From the NCBI GenBank assembly GCA_019321725.1, contig CM033119.1, forward strand, positions 18,860,694 to 18,924,693: a stretch of 64,000 bases of DNA. Direction: 5' to 3'. Positions 14,285-27,297 of this stretch are shown piece by piece (position 1 is the stretch's first letter; each line of letters begins with the position of its first letter). The translations under genes were made by a program, and so were the position numbers. Origin of the DNA: Paulownia fortunei. Taxonomy: Eukaryota > Streptophyta > Magnoliopsida > Lamiales > Paulowniaceae. The notes beneath the pieces were generated by a model. That model saw nothing but the letters and a program-made list of their open reading frames with translations, ran no database searches and was not told the origin of the DNA.

Positions 14285-15200
14285 TCAATGAAACGTTGTC
14301 CAATAAGAGATTTTAATAAAAAAATTAAAAAAAATCCAAAAAATTAATTTACTTCAAAAATCTGGCTCATATAGTTCACACACCAATTAACAATCAACCA
14401 CCCTGCACAAATCAATAAATACTCCGTTCTATCATTTTTATAAGATATTCAATTCATTTATATTTTTATAAATTCAATTATTTTACTCTTGAGATTTTAT
14501 TTTTTTTGTCTTTTATTGATTTTGATTCAAGTATGGATATTTTGTTGAGACAACTTATTAGGACGGCTTGAAAATCGATCAGTTTACAATCAATTTTGGA
14601 TTTAACGAATCCAATATTATATAATCAAGTAGTGGAAGTATTGTATAATCAAGAAAAGCAGGAAAATGAAAATAAAAAGCTGGACTTAAAAGAAAAACTA
14701 GGTTACGTCTCTCCGGCGCCACTTTTGACTGTTTTTATGCATTTGCTAATACTCTCAGGACAATAAAAATGGAGCCCCCACTCCCCTGGCCGCCATTACT
14801 TTAATATGGACCCTGCAAATTCATTATACTTACTGTCTCAGTATTTGAACACAAATTAAACACGTAAACATAAAAATCAATACAAATATTTACGAGGTTT
14901 ATCAACGGACTACATTCACTCACACTATATTATAAAATATTATAAAGAATAATATAAAATGACTGTCAAAATTAATACAACCAAAAAATAGCCCCACACC
15001 TCAAATTAAATCGGCAAACATTTATAATTTGTCCTTTTTTTTTTTTTTTTGGCTCCAACTTGCAAATTTTATTTCATGTTTTATTGTACTGCATTTCACC
15101 ACCATTATAAATATATTTTTCAAATAAAATCTAAAATATGACGAATCCAATTAAAATCTATTCTAATGAAATATAAGAGAACATACTTGATTGCATTAAC
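11251..15200. other. AT-rich intergenic spacer between ARID and PILS
   Basis: The two genes point away from each other, so both promoters lie in this 4-kb spacer. It holds poly-A/T runs (12020-12036, 13180-13192, 15038-15053) and AT-rich direct-repeat debris at 13900-14080. A 128-codon reading frame at 12452-12838 looks like no known protein. Near 12350-12410 a stretch with a GGTTCAAATC-like word resembles the internal promoter box of a tRNA-derived SINE, but there is no clear body or tail. No confident gene is visible. Confidence 0.5.
14126..14245. repeat. 26-bp near-perfect inverted repeat (hairpin)
   Basis: The left arm at 14126-14151 (catcatcagccaaaccc and onward) and the right arm at 14220-14245 are reverse complements over 26 positions with one mismatch. 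They are separated by a 68-base T-rich loop. Sequence outside the arms does not pair. An AT dinucleotide tract follows at about 14252-14283. It could be the relic of a miniature inverted-repeat element, or a transcribed hairpin. Confidence 0.8.
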
Positions 15201-15588
15201 AAAAGAGTGATGACGCAGGTGACGATTTGGAGGGTTGCATGCAAAAAACCAGCTGCATATTATTACGCGTGTATTTTTTGCTCTTGAGTAATCTGATTTA
15301 ACTTAGTAGTATATCTCTCATTTTTCTAGCTGGCTGATAAACGGCCACTGCTGCTCCTCTGCCATGTCTTTCTCAGGCTTTCCACTTGTCACAATTATAA
15401 ATAAGGCTCCTTTTTTCTTGTTTATTCATACAAATTTATTCGTCTTCTTTTCTTTATCTAAAACTTTTCTTTTATATGGAGTAATAAAGAATACCAACTG
15501 GCTTTCTTCTTCGTTCGTTCTGTGTTTTTTTGAGAAAAGAAGCTTGCTCGGGTAGTGGGCCTGACTGGGATTAGTTCTTGATCAGCCG

Positions 15589-16930
15589 GTGAGTATTTCT
15601 TGTTTCTTTTCTCTTTTTTTATCTAATGGATTTTATTTATTACCTGCATGTCGATTTCTTGGATGCTTATCGTGAATTTTCTTTTTCATGTTGATTTCTT
15701 TTTATTAAAGATTTATCTTTTGGGCCAAAACTGTAGGCTGGATCTAATATGATAGCATCTAGGGAGAGGCATAAATGTTTGTTCATGGTTTATCTTACAT
15801 GTCGTTTTCGTATTTCTTTCTCTCTGTCTAGAATACTCTTGATGGTGATTGGTGCATAGTCCCCACTCCGACTAGTAGACAATCTTTCTAATCTCAAAAG
15901 GCAACAAAAAGAAAAGAGAAAGAAATAAGGAAATAAACCAAAAACAATGGGGACGAGCATCTTTGAAAGTGAAAACATTGGATTGATGTTCAGAATTTGA
16001 GTTAGGATTTGGTACATCATCTGTTGAGAAATTGCCTAGTCTCTGGCTTTTGGTATCCAAGTTGTATACAGTCTCTGGCTCAACTAAATGTGTGTTGCTT
16101 GACGGCATCTTTTATCATATGCAGAGTGCTTGAGTAGTGTTAGAGGTGAAGGGAATGCTAGAGAATACAACGGTGTTGTCGGTAAGGTGAGGGTAGCTGC
16201 TAACCCGGGATAACTACAATTTATGATTCCATAAGGCTCACTGTTTTTCTTGAACTTTCATACAATTACGTGTAAGAGTTTTGTTTGTGCACTCCAAAAG
16301 AGACCGTTAAGGAGTATGGTCCCTGAAGTTGTCAGACTGAGATGGACAAGAGTGCTGCCCAAATCTTTTACATCTTAAAGGAGAAATAGCGAATGTTGGG
16401 TGAGGGCGATTGTTGTCATATCCAGGCCAACAAGCCAACAATTACCTCTCAAGCAAATACCATGCCCCTATTGGAATTGAACTCGGCCTTGATTTTGACC
16501 AATTGTAGGATCAAAGTGCTATGATTTGCCAAAAGTTAGATAGCATGATTGCTACTCCAATATTTCAAATCTTCACAGGAGTCTAACCTTATGTTTGGGA
16601 CCCTACCAGGATGACAATTGTTGCCATGCTCGGGCCAATAATAATGCTCTGTATACCATACACCCTCTCACCCTCTCCCTCTCCCTCTCCCTCTCATTCC
16701 TTGGACAAAGAGGAAACAAAATAGAAAGACCCACCAGTCTCATCCACAAGACTAATAAGTAATTAAAGTTGTAAAAGGTGGAACATATTTTCAAAATTAA
16801 TATCTTGTTTTTTTCATCTTGTTGCAATAAATCTGACCAATGCTGTCAAACTCAAGGATTTATACTTTGTGAGCTTTATAAGTATGCATGCAATCGATAC
16901 TATCTTGATGCTTTTGTGGCTTTCTTTTAG
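15589..16930 (+). other. Intron in the PILS 5' leader
   Basis: A probable leader exon ends with CAGCCG followed by the donor GTGAGTAT at 15589. The acceptor CTTTCTTTTAG ends at 16930, and the next exon carries the start codon at 16974. This gives a leader intron of about 1.34 kb. Another possible acceptor (CATATGCAG, near 16126) could define an alternative leader exon. Leader introns are common in plant genes and often affect expression, but no effect can be read from the sequence. Confidence 0.55.
16663..16696 (+). repeat. (CTCCCT)n simple repeat
   Basis: About five imperfect CTCCCT/CCCTCT units lie in the PILS leader intron. Simple sequence only. Confidence 0.85.
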
Positions 16931-16973
16931 CTAAAAGCTTGGCTATCAATACATTGCTGGTGGATACTGCAAC

Positions 16974-19900
16974 ATGGGCCTCTTGGATCTATTTATTGCT
17001 TCATCTATTCCTGTCCTGAAAGTGCTGTTGGTGACTGGATTGGGATCGTATCTTGCATTAGATCGTATCAACATTCTGGGAGACGACGCAAGGAAGCATT
17101 TGAATAATGTAAGTGTCCATCAATATGCATGCATATTAATACCTTCTTTATACTTTTAGTTTTGATGATGTGTTATTACGGGGTAGTTTAATATATTAGA
17201 ACATATAAGGTACTTGTCATTGAAAGAAGGTATCTATTTGAATCTTTCTAGTTAGAATCTATCATCTAAAGTGCCTAGCTAACTCCAAACAGTGTAGTTT
17301 TATTCCTTTCCTAGTTTGAATTTATTACGATATGTCAGTTTTGAGCGTAATGTCTGGGCAGCTTGTGTCAGTTTTGAGCGTAATGTCTGGGCAGCTTGAG
17401 TTAATGAGCCTCTACTTGAAAGATAAAACATTTTCTTTTTCATCAAGTAGGCTATGCCTGGGTGTGTGTTCAATATTTGTCGTCCTCTGTTGAATGTTCT
17501 TCATTTTCATTTGCATCTTAAATGTGTGAAAACAGAATATGATTACAACAAATGGAAAAAATCCTTAAAAGGAAAATTATCTGTGCTTATGGATGTATTG
17601 AGGTAACTAGCTTTAAGACTTAAAAGTCACTCTTGATCTGCTTCTCTCCTTATCGGTCTTGCATTTAGGTACAAAGAAGATCAATTCTCTGTCAATATGC
17701 CAAGCTTCAAATTAGCTTCCTATCTCAAATTGCTAATAATTACATACAAACATACACATTCTCCAGATTTTCATTTACTGTCTCTGGCGTCAAGTGAGCC
17801 TGTTGGTAATATCCACTCATCCTATGAAGGTGAAATTTTTTTATCTTCAAATCTCCGACTACAAAAATAAGTAAGATCTCCAATTAGGAAAGTACATACT
17901 ATAACCTTATGATTTTATATTGTTTATGGTTTGCATAAATAAGGTATCCACACCATTTTAGCAATTCAGAGTGTACTTTCTTAGAAGGGGATATTTTCCT
18001 TCTGAAAACGACTAATTTGATGATATCTTTGATAGTTAAGAATCAGATATTTGTCACTATGTAGTATTTTCCGCGACATGCTTTGGGTATCGTGTACCTT
18101 TTTTATATTACAAGTCCTCCTGAAGCACTTTTTTTGGTTTACCTACTCTCAAGTAACTGATAGAACAATCATGATAATTTAATGACTCAAAGGTGAAGTT
18201 GTTTTCTGGGCTAACACTCTGGCAAGAAACTAATTCTGATATCTTCTGTCAACAGATTACATTCTTTGTATTTAATCCGGCACTTGTCTCCAGCAACTTA
18301 GCCAAGACAATAACATATGAAAGCATGGTTAAGTTGTAAGCTTCTCATCGTTGACTTGTAAAGCGCCTTTTCCTTTCTTTTATCCTCCTTCAACCTCTCT
18401 TGCGATATCATTCTTGTATAACTTCAGTTAATTTTGCAGGTGGTTCATGCCTTTTAATATTCTATTCACATTCATAATTGGTTCAGTTCTTGGTTGGGCG
18501 GTCATTCAAATAACAAGGGCTCCTACACATCTCCGAGGACTTATTATAGGTTGCTGTGCTGCAGGTACACCAAATAAATTGCAAACTGACAGTTAAAAAA
18601 AGGTTGATGGTTTTGCATGCCTGTCTCTTGAAGACCTTTAGATCACGAACTAACATTGAACTTCTTATACTCTCTTCTTTCACTTCATTACTTTGTTTTA
18701 TACTCCCGCTTTGCTGATTACTAGGTATTCCAAAGTTTTCAGTAGCTTTTTTATGCATTAAGGGAGTATCCTTTTGAGATACAAACATCAGAATGAAGAA
18801 TAGAAATCTTTTTTTGATTAAGATGTGGAATAACTGAACGGAACTAACAGACTTATACTTTTCAAAATAATTGACTTACTGACTCTATACATGATTCTTG
18901 CATCAGCCTAATGGTAACCTGATTAGATTTTTGGACCCTGTAATTTATTTGAAGTGTTTGAGGCTTAATTGGGGTGTGGAGGGCTATCTCAGCCTGTTTT
19001 CTGGTGTTTACCTCCTAACATGGTGCCTTAAACAATGCATTTTCTGGTTTTTGGGTGAGCAATATTATGCTAAGATTTCTATCTTTAAGTGGCAACTATT
19101 CCAGATCTTCTCGTCATCTTAAGTTCTAAAATAGATTCTTTGTCCTCTTTGTCCTGAGGTAGACTGAGGTTCAGAATCTCGTTTATTCTTTTTCTCTTCC
19201 TGTTTTATTAATATCTATCTACTCTATCCTGGTTTTTCATGTCATAATCTTGCTCATACTATAACTAAGAAAATTTCACTACGGTCAAGGTGAAGACAAA
19301 TGTGAATGTTGTTTTTAAGTGAAGTAAACAATTGAAGGTACATCAAAATTTCTGCAGTATTTTCATTTTATGGAAGTCCAAATCTAGTACGCTATATTAT
19401 GTGTAAGTAACTATATTTCTTCCTCAAAGAGAGACCAATTATGTTATAGCATCATGGGATTAAAGAGTGGATTTGTGATTCTCAAACTGGAACACTGAAA
19501 TCTGGAATGTGGATGGATAGAGGGTTAGGAAAGTTTAGTTCTCATGAAGGGAGAAATCAGAGATCTCGAAATATTCCTAGTTGAGATATTGGGCAGAGTT
19601 TGAATACAAGTGAGATCTTGAAGCATCACAAAACATTTTGAAGTTGCTGTGTATTTAATCATCTGTGATGTACTTCAATTGTTTTAACTATACTGAAGTT
19701 GAATATCAGATTGGCAAGAATTTTCTCACAGGAGAAACTTGACAATAGGTTATTAATTTTGTATTAATATGTTTGTCTGAAAGATGGTAATATCAGGTTC
19801 AAGCTCCTTCTGCCTAACTTGGTAATGGATTGTAACGAGCCAAGGATAAAAATTATCATTACTGTGATGCTATGAAATCTTGAGCCGAAAGTGAAACGAA

Positions 19901-22900
19901 GCTCACTCATTCTGATACCATTGCAAGCACACATGGCTTGATTCATTATGAACCTGATATATTATTATACTTGTGTGTATAGGCAACTTGGGAAACCTGC
20001 TTCTCATCATAATCCCAGCAGTTTGTAAAGAGAGAGGAAGTCCATTTGGGAATCCTGATGTTTGCCACAAATATGGAATGGCCTATGCTTCACTTTCAAT
20101 GGCAGTAAGTTTCAGAAAATAACTGGTTCAGATAAAAAAAAAAAAAGTTGATCAATGATATTGTGCAGTAATTCAATGAACATCTATAAAGATCATAAAT
20201 ACCATAGAGAATTAGTTTTTTAAGCATATTAGTACTAATTTAAATAGACAACATTGATATGGTTCCCGCAATCATCTCTGCAATTTATACTCTTGTAGTT
20301 GGAATTGCTTGGTTGATTTTATACAAATCTGAAATTGTTCAATATTCTGTGACTTCTTGGCCGGTGGAATTTTAATACTGTGTTTCCTGTTCCTTGTTCC
20401 TATGCTTCAGATTGGAGCAATTTATCTGTGGTCCTATGTATATAATATCGTTAGAGTATCTTCAAAGAGGAGCTCAAAGGAAGATGAAATAATTGACTCT
20501 TCTGTCAGTAAGTCTTCAAGAGAAAGCTCGTCGTCTCCATCTGGAAGCAGTTGGACAGAACCTTTACTTTCTTCGAGTGATTTCACAGAAGCTGATGACC
20601 ATGAAAATGGATTGGCTCTGCCACAAGATAGATTTGAGACTAAGCCTCAGGTAGTTGTCTTCTTTATGGATGTATATTCATGTGTTAGTATCAAGCAACT
20701 ATTTATGTTATAAAAATCATAAAAACATTGGTTGAATAAATTCACATCAGCAGCGGATAAATAAAATTGAACTGAGTGAAAGGAATGCAGAAGAAACAGA
20801 TGACGCCATCTGTGGCTCCTCCATTAATGTGAGATAGTATGTCTTATAAACCCCTGCAGATCATCCCTCTTCTGTTAAGTTGTCATAAGGATGCCAATCT
20901 TTTTCTTCTAAAATGGCTGTGGTTTCTTTATTACTATAAAAACTATTATCAAAACAAGATTCTAAAGGTCCATGATCTGCCAAGAGTAAAAGTGATGTGT
21001 GGGCTCACAAGTCCACAAGAATTAAGTTGTATATTTTCAATTCAAAAAGTGGTAATCAGGTTTCAAAATCCATGAAGTGGTAATATGCGTTTTCCTTTGT
21101 GCAGGGTTAGTGGTATAAATTCAGCAATGAATCTCACTGATAGGTTCTGTCATGAGACAATAAATTTTACTTTGCTTGTCCATATGGTTGTAACTAAGTA
21201 CAATTTTGTCCTACCACTAAGACTAAATTTCAATTTTTAAAGGAATACCAAAACTTAAGAAAGAGTGAAGGCCTAGGATGTAAATTCTTTAGTAGCACCA
21301 ACTTTTCTTCCGCAGAATAATTGCATTTCCTATAAATCAAAAGTGTCAAAAGAATAGGATAGGAGATAGGGTAAATTTGTTAGCCAAAAAGGTTTATTCA
21401 GTTTCCCAGAGAAGTAAGTTTTGGTATGATCAGTGTGACGCGTTGTATATTCAAGCCATATGGTATGCTTTCTACCGTTGATGTTTGTGATTTCTATTTC
21501 AGAAGTCTTCGATGGATCTCTTTGCCATCCCATTTATAAAAGAACAGAAGTATATAGTAGTGTAGGTTATGTAGATTAAATTTTTAACCTCTGAAAATCA
21601 ATTGCAGGTCTCTGTTTCAGATAAAATAAAGCAACAGTTAGAGATGCTCTTCAAAAAGATGAACCTGAAGAAATTATTTGCTCCATCAACAATAGGAGCG
21701 GTATTGTTTCATTGCTTACATGCACATAGAAAACACACATATATGTAGCTTATTCATGTTACTGAATAAAATATTTTAAGGAATATTTTCTGTCAAGCTT
21801 ATGCAGATTTTATGAAAACTTTTTACAAGCTTATTTCTTTTTATCTTACATGTGAAACCTGTTTAATGGGGAAACGGGCAGGGTAAATGATCTAATAAAT
21901 ATACTTTGGCAATGGTAGTTAAAATGAGGGTTCATCCTATATGTGACAAATTGAAGGTCCAAAATACACATATGCATATTGTTCTGTTATTCAGGGATTG
22001 AATGGCCATTATAGCCCTTGCCTTCACATACAATGCAAGAACTTAGGGCATAAATTCAGTGGTTTCCATGTTTTTGAGCGTACAATGTTTGAGGAAACTT
22101 ATTTTGTGCTTAAAAAATGAAAATGGAGCATTTCATGAACAATATAAACATGTTATTTTGGCTATTTCGGTTCACATTGGATAAAGTCTCCTCCATATGG
22201 GCCTTGTAGGAATGACAATGTATATATGTAAACATGGGTGGCTTGCTGATGAATATAGAATGAAACTTTATTAAGTGATCTGTTTTCTACAGATTGCTGG
22301 ATTTGTAGTTGGACTTGTACCTCAAATTCGAAAGTTGATAATTGGTGATGCAGCTCCTCTCCGTGTAGTCCAAGATACTGCACTCTTGCTTGGGTATTCA
22401 AGTTGTCTTATTTGTTTTTCTACAATTAGCTTTGCAATTCCAGCATTCATACACAGTCATTCACATCCTTCTGTTTTATTAATCCCTATAGAAATGCTGT
22501 TAGAAGTTGACTGATGATAGAATTTGTAATAAAGTTAGTATGACTTAAGGGTTCATCAGAATCACCCTTCGAACACATTGAATGAACTATAGCCTGTAAG
22601 GCAAGGATATATAATGGAGACATGAGCTGTTCTAATATAATGAGTTACTAGATATAATAAGAATTCTTATTATTTTTCATTTTATTTCATATATCTTGAT
22701 TTATTAAGTTCTACTAGTGATGAGGCTATATAAGTAGGACTTAAGCTGACATTATTCTGATTAACAGTTTTGGAGCATTACATGTCTTAACATACCATGA
22801 AGACGATTTTTTGGTTTTTAGCATATTGTGCAGAGTTTGTCAATGCCAGAATCTTAACAAAAGTTTTATGTGAAAAAAACTCACAGGAAAAACAAAAAGA

Positions 22901-24083
22901 AGAAAATTCCCATAGTTAGCTTGATAGTTGAAGTAATGCACCAAATAAGTACCTTGCACTTCTTAAACCAAATGAATGTGTTTGGGTATTTGCTTCAGAA
23001 ATAGCATCAATTTCAACTCCTTCCATGATCCGACAGCCGATTGGCTAAAGAAAAATAAAGGCTATATTAGCTGCTCTTTGTACTACTGAGACATGAGACG
23101 TACTGAGAAAGGATAATTCCTTTATAATATTTCATTATTCCTCTTCCTCAGTTTTTAGGATGTCTTTCTAGTGCCTGGCTGCTTTATTTCAACATTGATA
23201 ACCATAATCCCGGTAGATTTTATACTCCTTATCCATCATTGCAGGGATGGAGCTATTCCAGCTGTCACACTGATCATGGGTGGGAACCTTTTAAAAGGTT
23301 GATGCTAATGGAATTTACTCCTTATATTTCTACCTATGACCATTTTTGGTCAAGTCTGGCAGCTTTCCTTGTCAAAGAATTGAATTGCTGTTATTATTTG
23401 TTATTTCTTTCAGGTTTAAAAGGTTCAGGAATTCAGAAGTCCATTATTTTTGGCATTCTTGTTGTTCGATATCTTGCCCTGCCTCTGATTGGCATTGCCA
23501 TTGTTAAAGGGGCACTCCGATTTGGTTTTGTGCATGATAATCCATTGTATCAATTTGTTCTTTTGCTGCAGTTTTCACTTCCACCTGCGATGAACATAGG
23601 TACATTAAAGCTGGCACACATTCTTCTTATTTTTATAGCAGTGTCTACTTCAGTTTTGTTCATGTTTCTGCATATCCTAATTATATATCACATGGGCCAA
23701 TCATGTAGTTATAATAGCCTCTTCTATTTGTGGTAGTTCTAAGAAAATTTGAAATTAGTAAAACTATACTGTTCAAAATTCTAAGTGAGCAAGAAAAAAT
23801 AGTGTTTTAGAAGAACATGATGTCAAAGAGGGAGTATAACTAACACAGGCATGGTGATTTGCAAGAACTCTGTTGTATGCAGATACAACTATTATGGAGC
23901 ATTTTCTTTGATGATAAATTAGACAAGTTTAAAGTTTATTTCAACTTTTACATGCCAGGAACGATAACTCAATTGTTTGGGGCTGGAGAGAGCGAATGCT
24001 CTGTCATTATGCTATGGTGTTATTCATTGGCTTCTCTGGCTCTCACGTTCTGGTCGACATTCTTCCTGTGGCTGGTGTCTTGA
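16974..24083 (+). CDS. PILS3: PIN-LIKES (PILS) auxin transport facilitator
   Basis: Membrane carrier of the auxin efflux carrier superfamily. PILS proteins sit in the endoplasmic reticulum, hold auxin inside the ER and so lower nuclear auxin signalling. Coding exons: 16974-17108, 18256-18335, 18440-18564, 19983-20104, 20411-20650, 21608-21700, 22293-22393, 23245-23297, 23414-23599 and 23959-24083. They sum to 1260 nt, or 419 residues, normal for the family, and all phases close. The N-terminal hydrophobic half carries family motifs (FFVFNPALVSSNLAKTIT, CCAAGNLGNLLLIIIPAVC, KYGMAYASLSM). A polar Ser/Lys/Glu-rich central loop (about residues 170-240) follows. The C-terminal hydrophobic half has VQDTALLGDGAIP-type, LIMGGNLLKG and LLLQFSLPPAMNI motifs. 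The final GTITQLFGAGESECSVIMLW is also family-typical. PILS3 versus PILS1/4/5 cannot be settled by eye. Its place between the ARID and CDKB2 genes matches the PILS1/PILS3 loci of Arabidopsis. Confidence 0.92.
17333..17398 (+). repeat. Perfect 33-bp tandem duplication
   Basis: Two exact head-to-tail copies (17333-17365 and 17366-17398) beginning tgtcagttttgagcg lie in the first coding-region intron of PILS. Their identity points to a recent slip or duplication. Confidence 0.95.
19788..19964. repeat. Small element-like repeat with terminal 12-bp inverted ends
   Basis: Inside the large third coding-region intron of PILS, atatcaggttca near 19790 is matched by its reverse complement tgaacctgatat near 19951. 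On the minus strand, the inner part contains ATGGTATCAGAATGAG. That resembles the initiator-Met tRNA primer-binding site used by many plant copia and TRIM elements. It may be a degraded TRIM or MITE fragment; the boundaries are uncertain. Confidence 0.4.
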
Positions 24084-25149
24084 GTACAATTGTCCTGAAT
24101 TGCTCATGTTCCAATTTACATGCTTTGGTTGGAAGTTTCGGCAACAACAAAATTTCACTAACTTCAGCATTTGAGTTGATCGCATGAAGATAACTTTGCA
24201 CAACATCAGGTAAAGTAAAACATCAGCGACACAGAAACGACCAGATCTGTAATCTCTTCTCAGAGCTTGAATTCCTAGGTGAATGGTGTAACTTAGAAAG
24301 ATGCATTTAACAAGGCAACACCGTTTGGAGAAACTCATGTATACAGTGTTAGCAATATATTAATGGATGCTTAGAGATTGCAAAAATTGGTGTCCTACGG
24401 CTTTAATGATATCCAAATGATAGAGAATCAAGATTATATTTTCTTGTGAACTGCTAGATATATATTAAGTTATTGCATCAGCTATTGTATACTCCTTAGC
24501 TTCGCTTCGACACCCTCACCTTCTTAGAACAAGAAGTCGGGACTTCAGTCCTGGAGTTAAGATATTATTATACCACCCTCACCTTCTAATATTCACACCA
24601 CCAAAGTGATTGTATTTTAATGCTGCCGAACTAGGGTGTTTTTTTGGCATAAATCAGTTAAATGTTTCATTCAAGTGAACAAAATATGGTGTTGCATTTG
24701 GAAAATCCCTTTGTGATTTACAATGTTGTTTGTAACGAGGCGTTATGTAAAAGGATATAAATCCAAAAGGCGACTGAGCAACGCCGTGTGGTGGAGGACA
24801 TTGTAGTTAGAGGGGATGATCAATGAGGCCTGAGGAGGTTTTACAGTACGCCTGAGATTTCAAGATTTTGGGTAACCAAATATATCAAAACAAAAAAGGG
24901 TAAGAACTGAAAACTTTGATGAACAGTAACACTGGCAAGCAAATAGATTGTTAATAGTAAGCTACAATAATTGGAAGCACCCAAGGAAGAAGTGCTTAGC
25001 TCTATGGCTACAATACACAATGGCATAATTTTTTTTTGGTAAAAGCCGCCAATGTCAATTACTTGGACAAGAAAATGCTCGAGGGAAGCAAGCAAATAAA
25101 ACCAAGCTCTGGAATCAGTCCATTAAGCAGAATGCCAAATTCAGTGACT
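24084..25149. other. Convergent intergenic region (PILS / CDKB2 3' ends)
   Basis: Both flanking genes end here, so the region should hold two 3' untranslated regions and polyadenylation signals. An AATAAA-like word is not clear-cut. Near 24510-24600 the phrase caccctcaccttct occurs twice around a GACTTCAGTCCTGG stretch that loosely resembles a SINE promoter box. No open reading frame of interest. Confidence 0.5.
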
Positions 25150-27297
25150 TCAGAGATAGGACTTGTCAAGGTCATCAAAATAGGGATGCTCCATAGCTTT
25201 CTTTGCTGAAATCCTCTTTGATGGTTCATATTGGAGCATTTCCTGCGATATCAAACATTTCGGGGCAATTAAGCAAAAGTTAAACTTTACTTGCTGGTGA
25301 GTTACAAGTTAAGCAAGTTTAGGACTTACAGCTAAAAGGTTTAGGCCATCCTCATCCAGACCAGGGACAGCTGATGACAGTGGCTTTGGGCTCCACTGTG
25401 GGTATTCGTGCCAGTTCACTAACTTGCTAACTCCAGGCCAAACTTCTTCATTTGGAGTTCCCAACAATCTGCTTCCATCAAATGTAGATGCAGTGAGAAT
25501 TAAGGTTGCAAAATGAGTAGGCATAATTAGAAGTACATTTTATCTGTCAATAACCTGAAAATGTGCAGGAGCTGTTGCAGCTCAGAGTCTCCAGGAAAGA
25601 GAGCTTGATTTGTCACCAATTCAGCTGAGATTGAATTCAAGAAACTTGTTTCAACTTTTATGTGAATTCTTCATGATAGGAAATTCATTTAAAAAACCAA
25701 TAGCATGATCAGAAAATGACTGTGTTCATACCAAATATACAGGCAACAGACCACATGTCTACTGCAGGCGAGTAATGTGTAGCACCCAAAAGCACCTCAG
25801 GAGCTCTATACCAGAGGGTCAATATCTGTGAATATCACAATCATTTACAAACTGATTGAGAAATAATTGGAAAGGTTTTGCAGTTAGTGGAAGGAGGGTA
25901 TTCAAGAAAGTACCTCATGAGTATACTTCTTGATGGGTACTGTGAAAGCTCTGGCCAATCCAAGATCTGCTATTTTAAGCATCATTGTCTTGCGATCCAT
26001 CAAAAGATTGTGAGGCTTAAGATCCCTAAACAATGGCATAGTTAACTCAGACACAAAGAGGAAAATCAATTAAGCCATGAGATGGATGATGTATGGAAGG
26101 TTGAAAAACATGGATTACCTGTGTAAAACACCATGACCATGGCAGAAAGCAACACCTTTACAGAGCTGGTACATTAAACTCTGTCATTGTGAACAACAAG
26201 GAGTTAAGGTGCAACGGCAGGATAAATGCGGAAACATTTCTGTAAATATGCATAGAAGCCAATGGCTAAGTAGGCAGCTATACCTTGACAATTTTGGTTG
26301 GGATGTTTTCCCCAGATTGGCGGAAGCTGCGGATGTACTTCTTGAGATCAGTATCCATGTACTCAAAAACCAAGTACAGAACTGTCTTGCCTTCCTTATT
26401 CTGGCCTTGTTTCACATCCATCAATCTGTATATTATAATTGGAAATTGATGATTGGCAAAACTAAAAATAAATCAAATCAACAAAAGGCATATAAATGCA
26501 TAATTTGTAATTAAAATAGATCAGTACAAGACAAGGCTGCCTATATAGAACGCCTGAAAACACAGTACAGAGATAATAAAGCAGATTCTGTACATATATT
26601 CTTTTTATAGTTTTTTCTAGCTAGTTAATTAGAAAATTCGAACATTAAGCTCAAAGTATCAATAATTAGCCAATTAATGAAAGAACCAAGAACAACAAGA
26701 AAATAAAAAGAAGAAAACCTAAACTCCATGAAGCAATGAAGAAACCCAAACCAAATCAAGAATTAAGACCAATAATAAACTCAAAACAAACCCGCAAACC
26801 AGAAATCATTTTCAAAAGTCTCAGAAAACTCAAGCGACAAGTTAATTAGAGTAAACCCTCATCCACAAAAGAAAACATAACAAAATGTATGAGGGCCTGA
26901 AAGGAAAGCCCTCAAGGAGCACAAGAAATCAAGAAAACGGCCTCGACCCACAAATCATGCGAAGAAAGAACCCACAAAAATCCAGTAAAACCAATTGAAT
27001 AAATCAAAAGAATATGCAGAAATCGATCTATATACCCAAAAGAAGAGAAATGAATTGAAAATAGGCAAGTGTTATACCTGACAACATGGGGGTCTCTAGA
27101 GAGCATTCTGAGCAAAGAAACCTCGCGAAGAGTGGTAGGGGAACCCCTTCTTCATCTTCATGGAGACGGGTCTTCTTCAAAGCGACAATCTTGCCGGTGG
27201 CTTTCTCTCTTGCTCTGTACACTTTTCCATACGTCCCCTCTCCCACTTTCTCAAGCTTCTCGAATGCCTCCATTGCAGATTTCGCTTTCTCATCCAT
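25150..27297 (-). CDS. CDKB2: B2-type cyclin-dependent kinase, with apparent 1-base frameshift
   Basis: Plant-specific mitotic kinase that drives G2/M with its cyclin partners. Exons, minus-strand order: 27078-27297, 26284-26425, 26119-26180, 25914-26025, 25732-25825, 25555-25624, 25330-25468 and 25150-25242. The start at 27297 gives the family N-terminus [20 protein letters not shown]. Visible motifs are the Gly-rich loop [16 protein letters not shown], the catalytic loop [10 protein letters not shown] (split by an intron), DLGLARAF, the activation segment end [12 protein letters not shown] and the C-terminus [12 protein letters not shown]. The total is 932 nt, one short of 310 codons. The missing base lies in a run of four G at 27138-27141, where the B2 signature PPTTLRE should be encoded. 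The frame is lost there and regained only if one base is added. All other exons are clean, so a sequencing error or a very recent lesion is likely. Confidence 0.92.
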
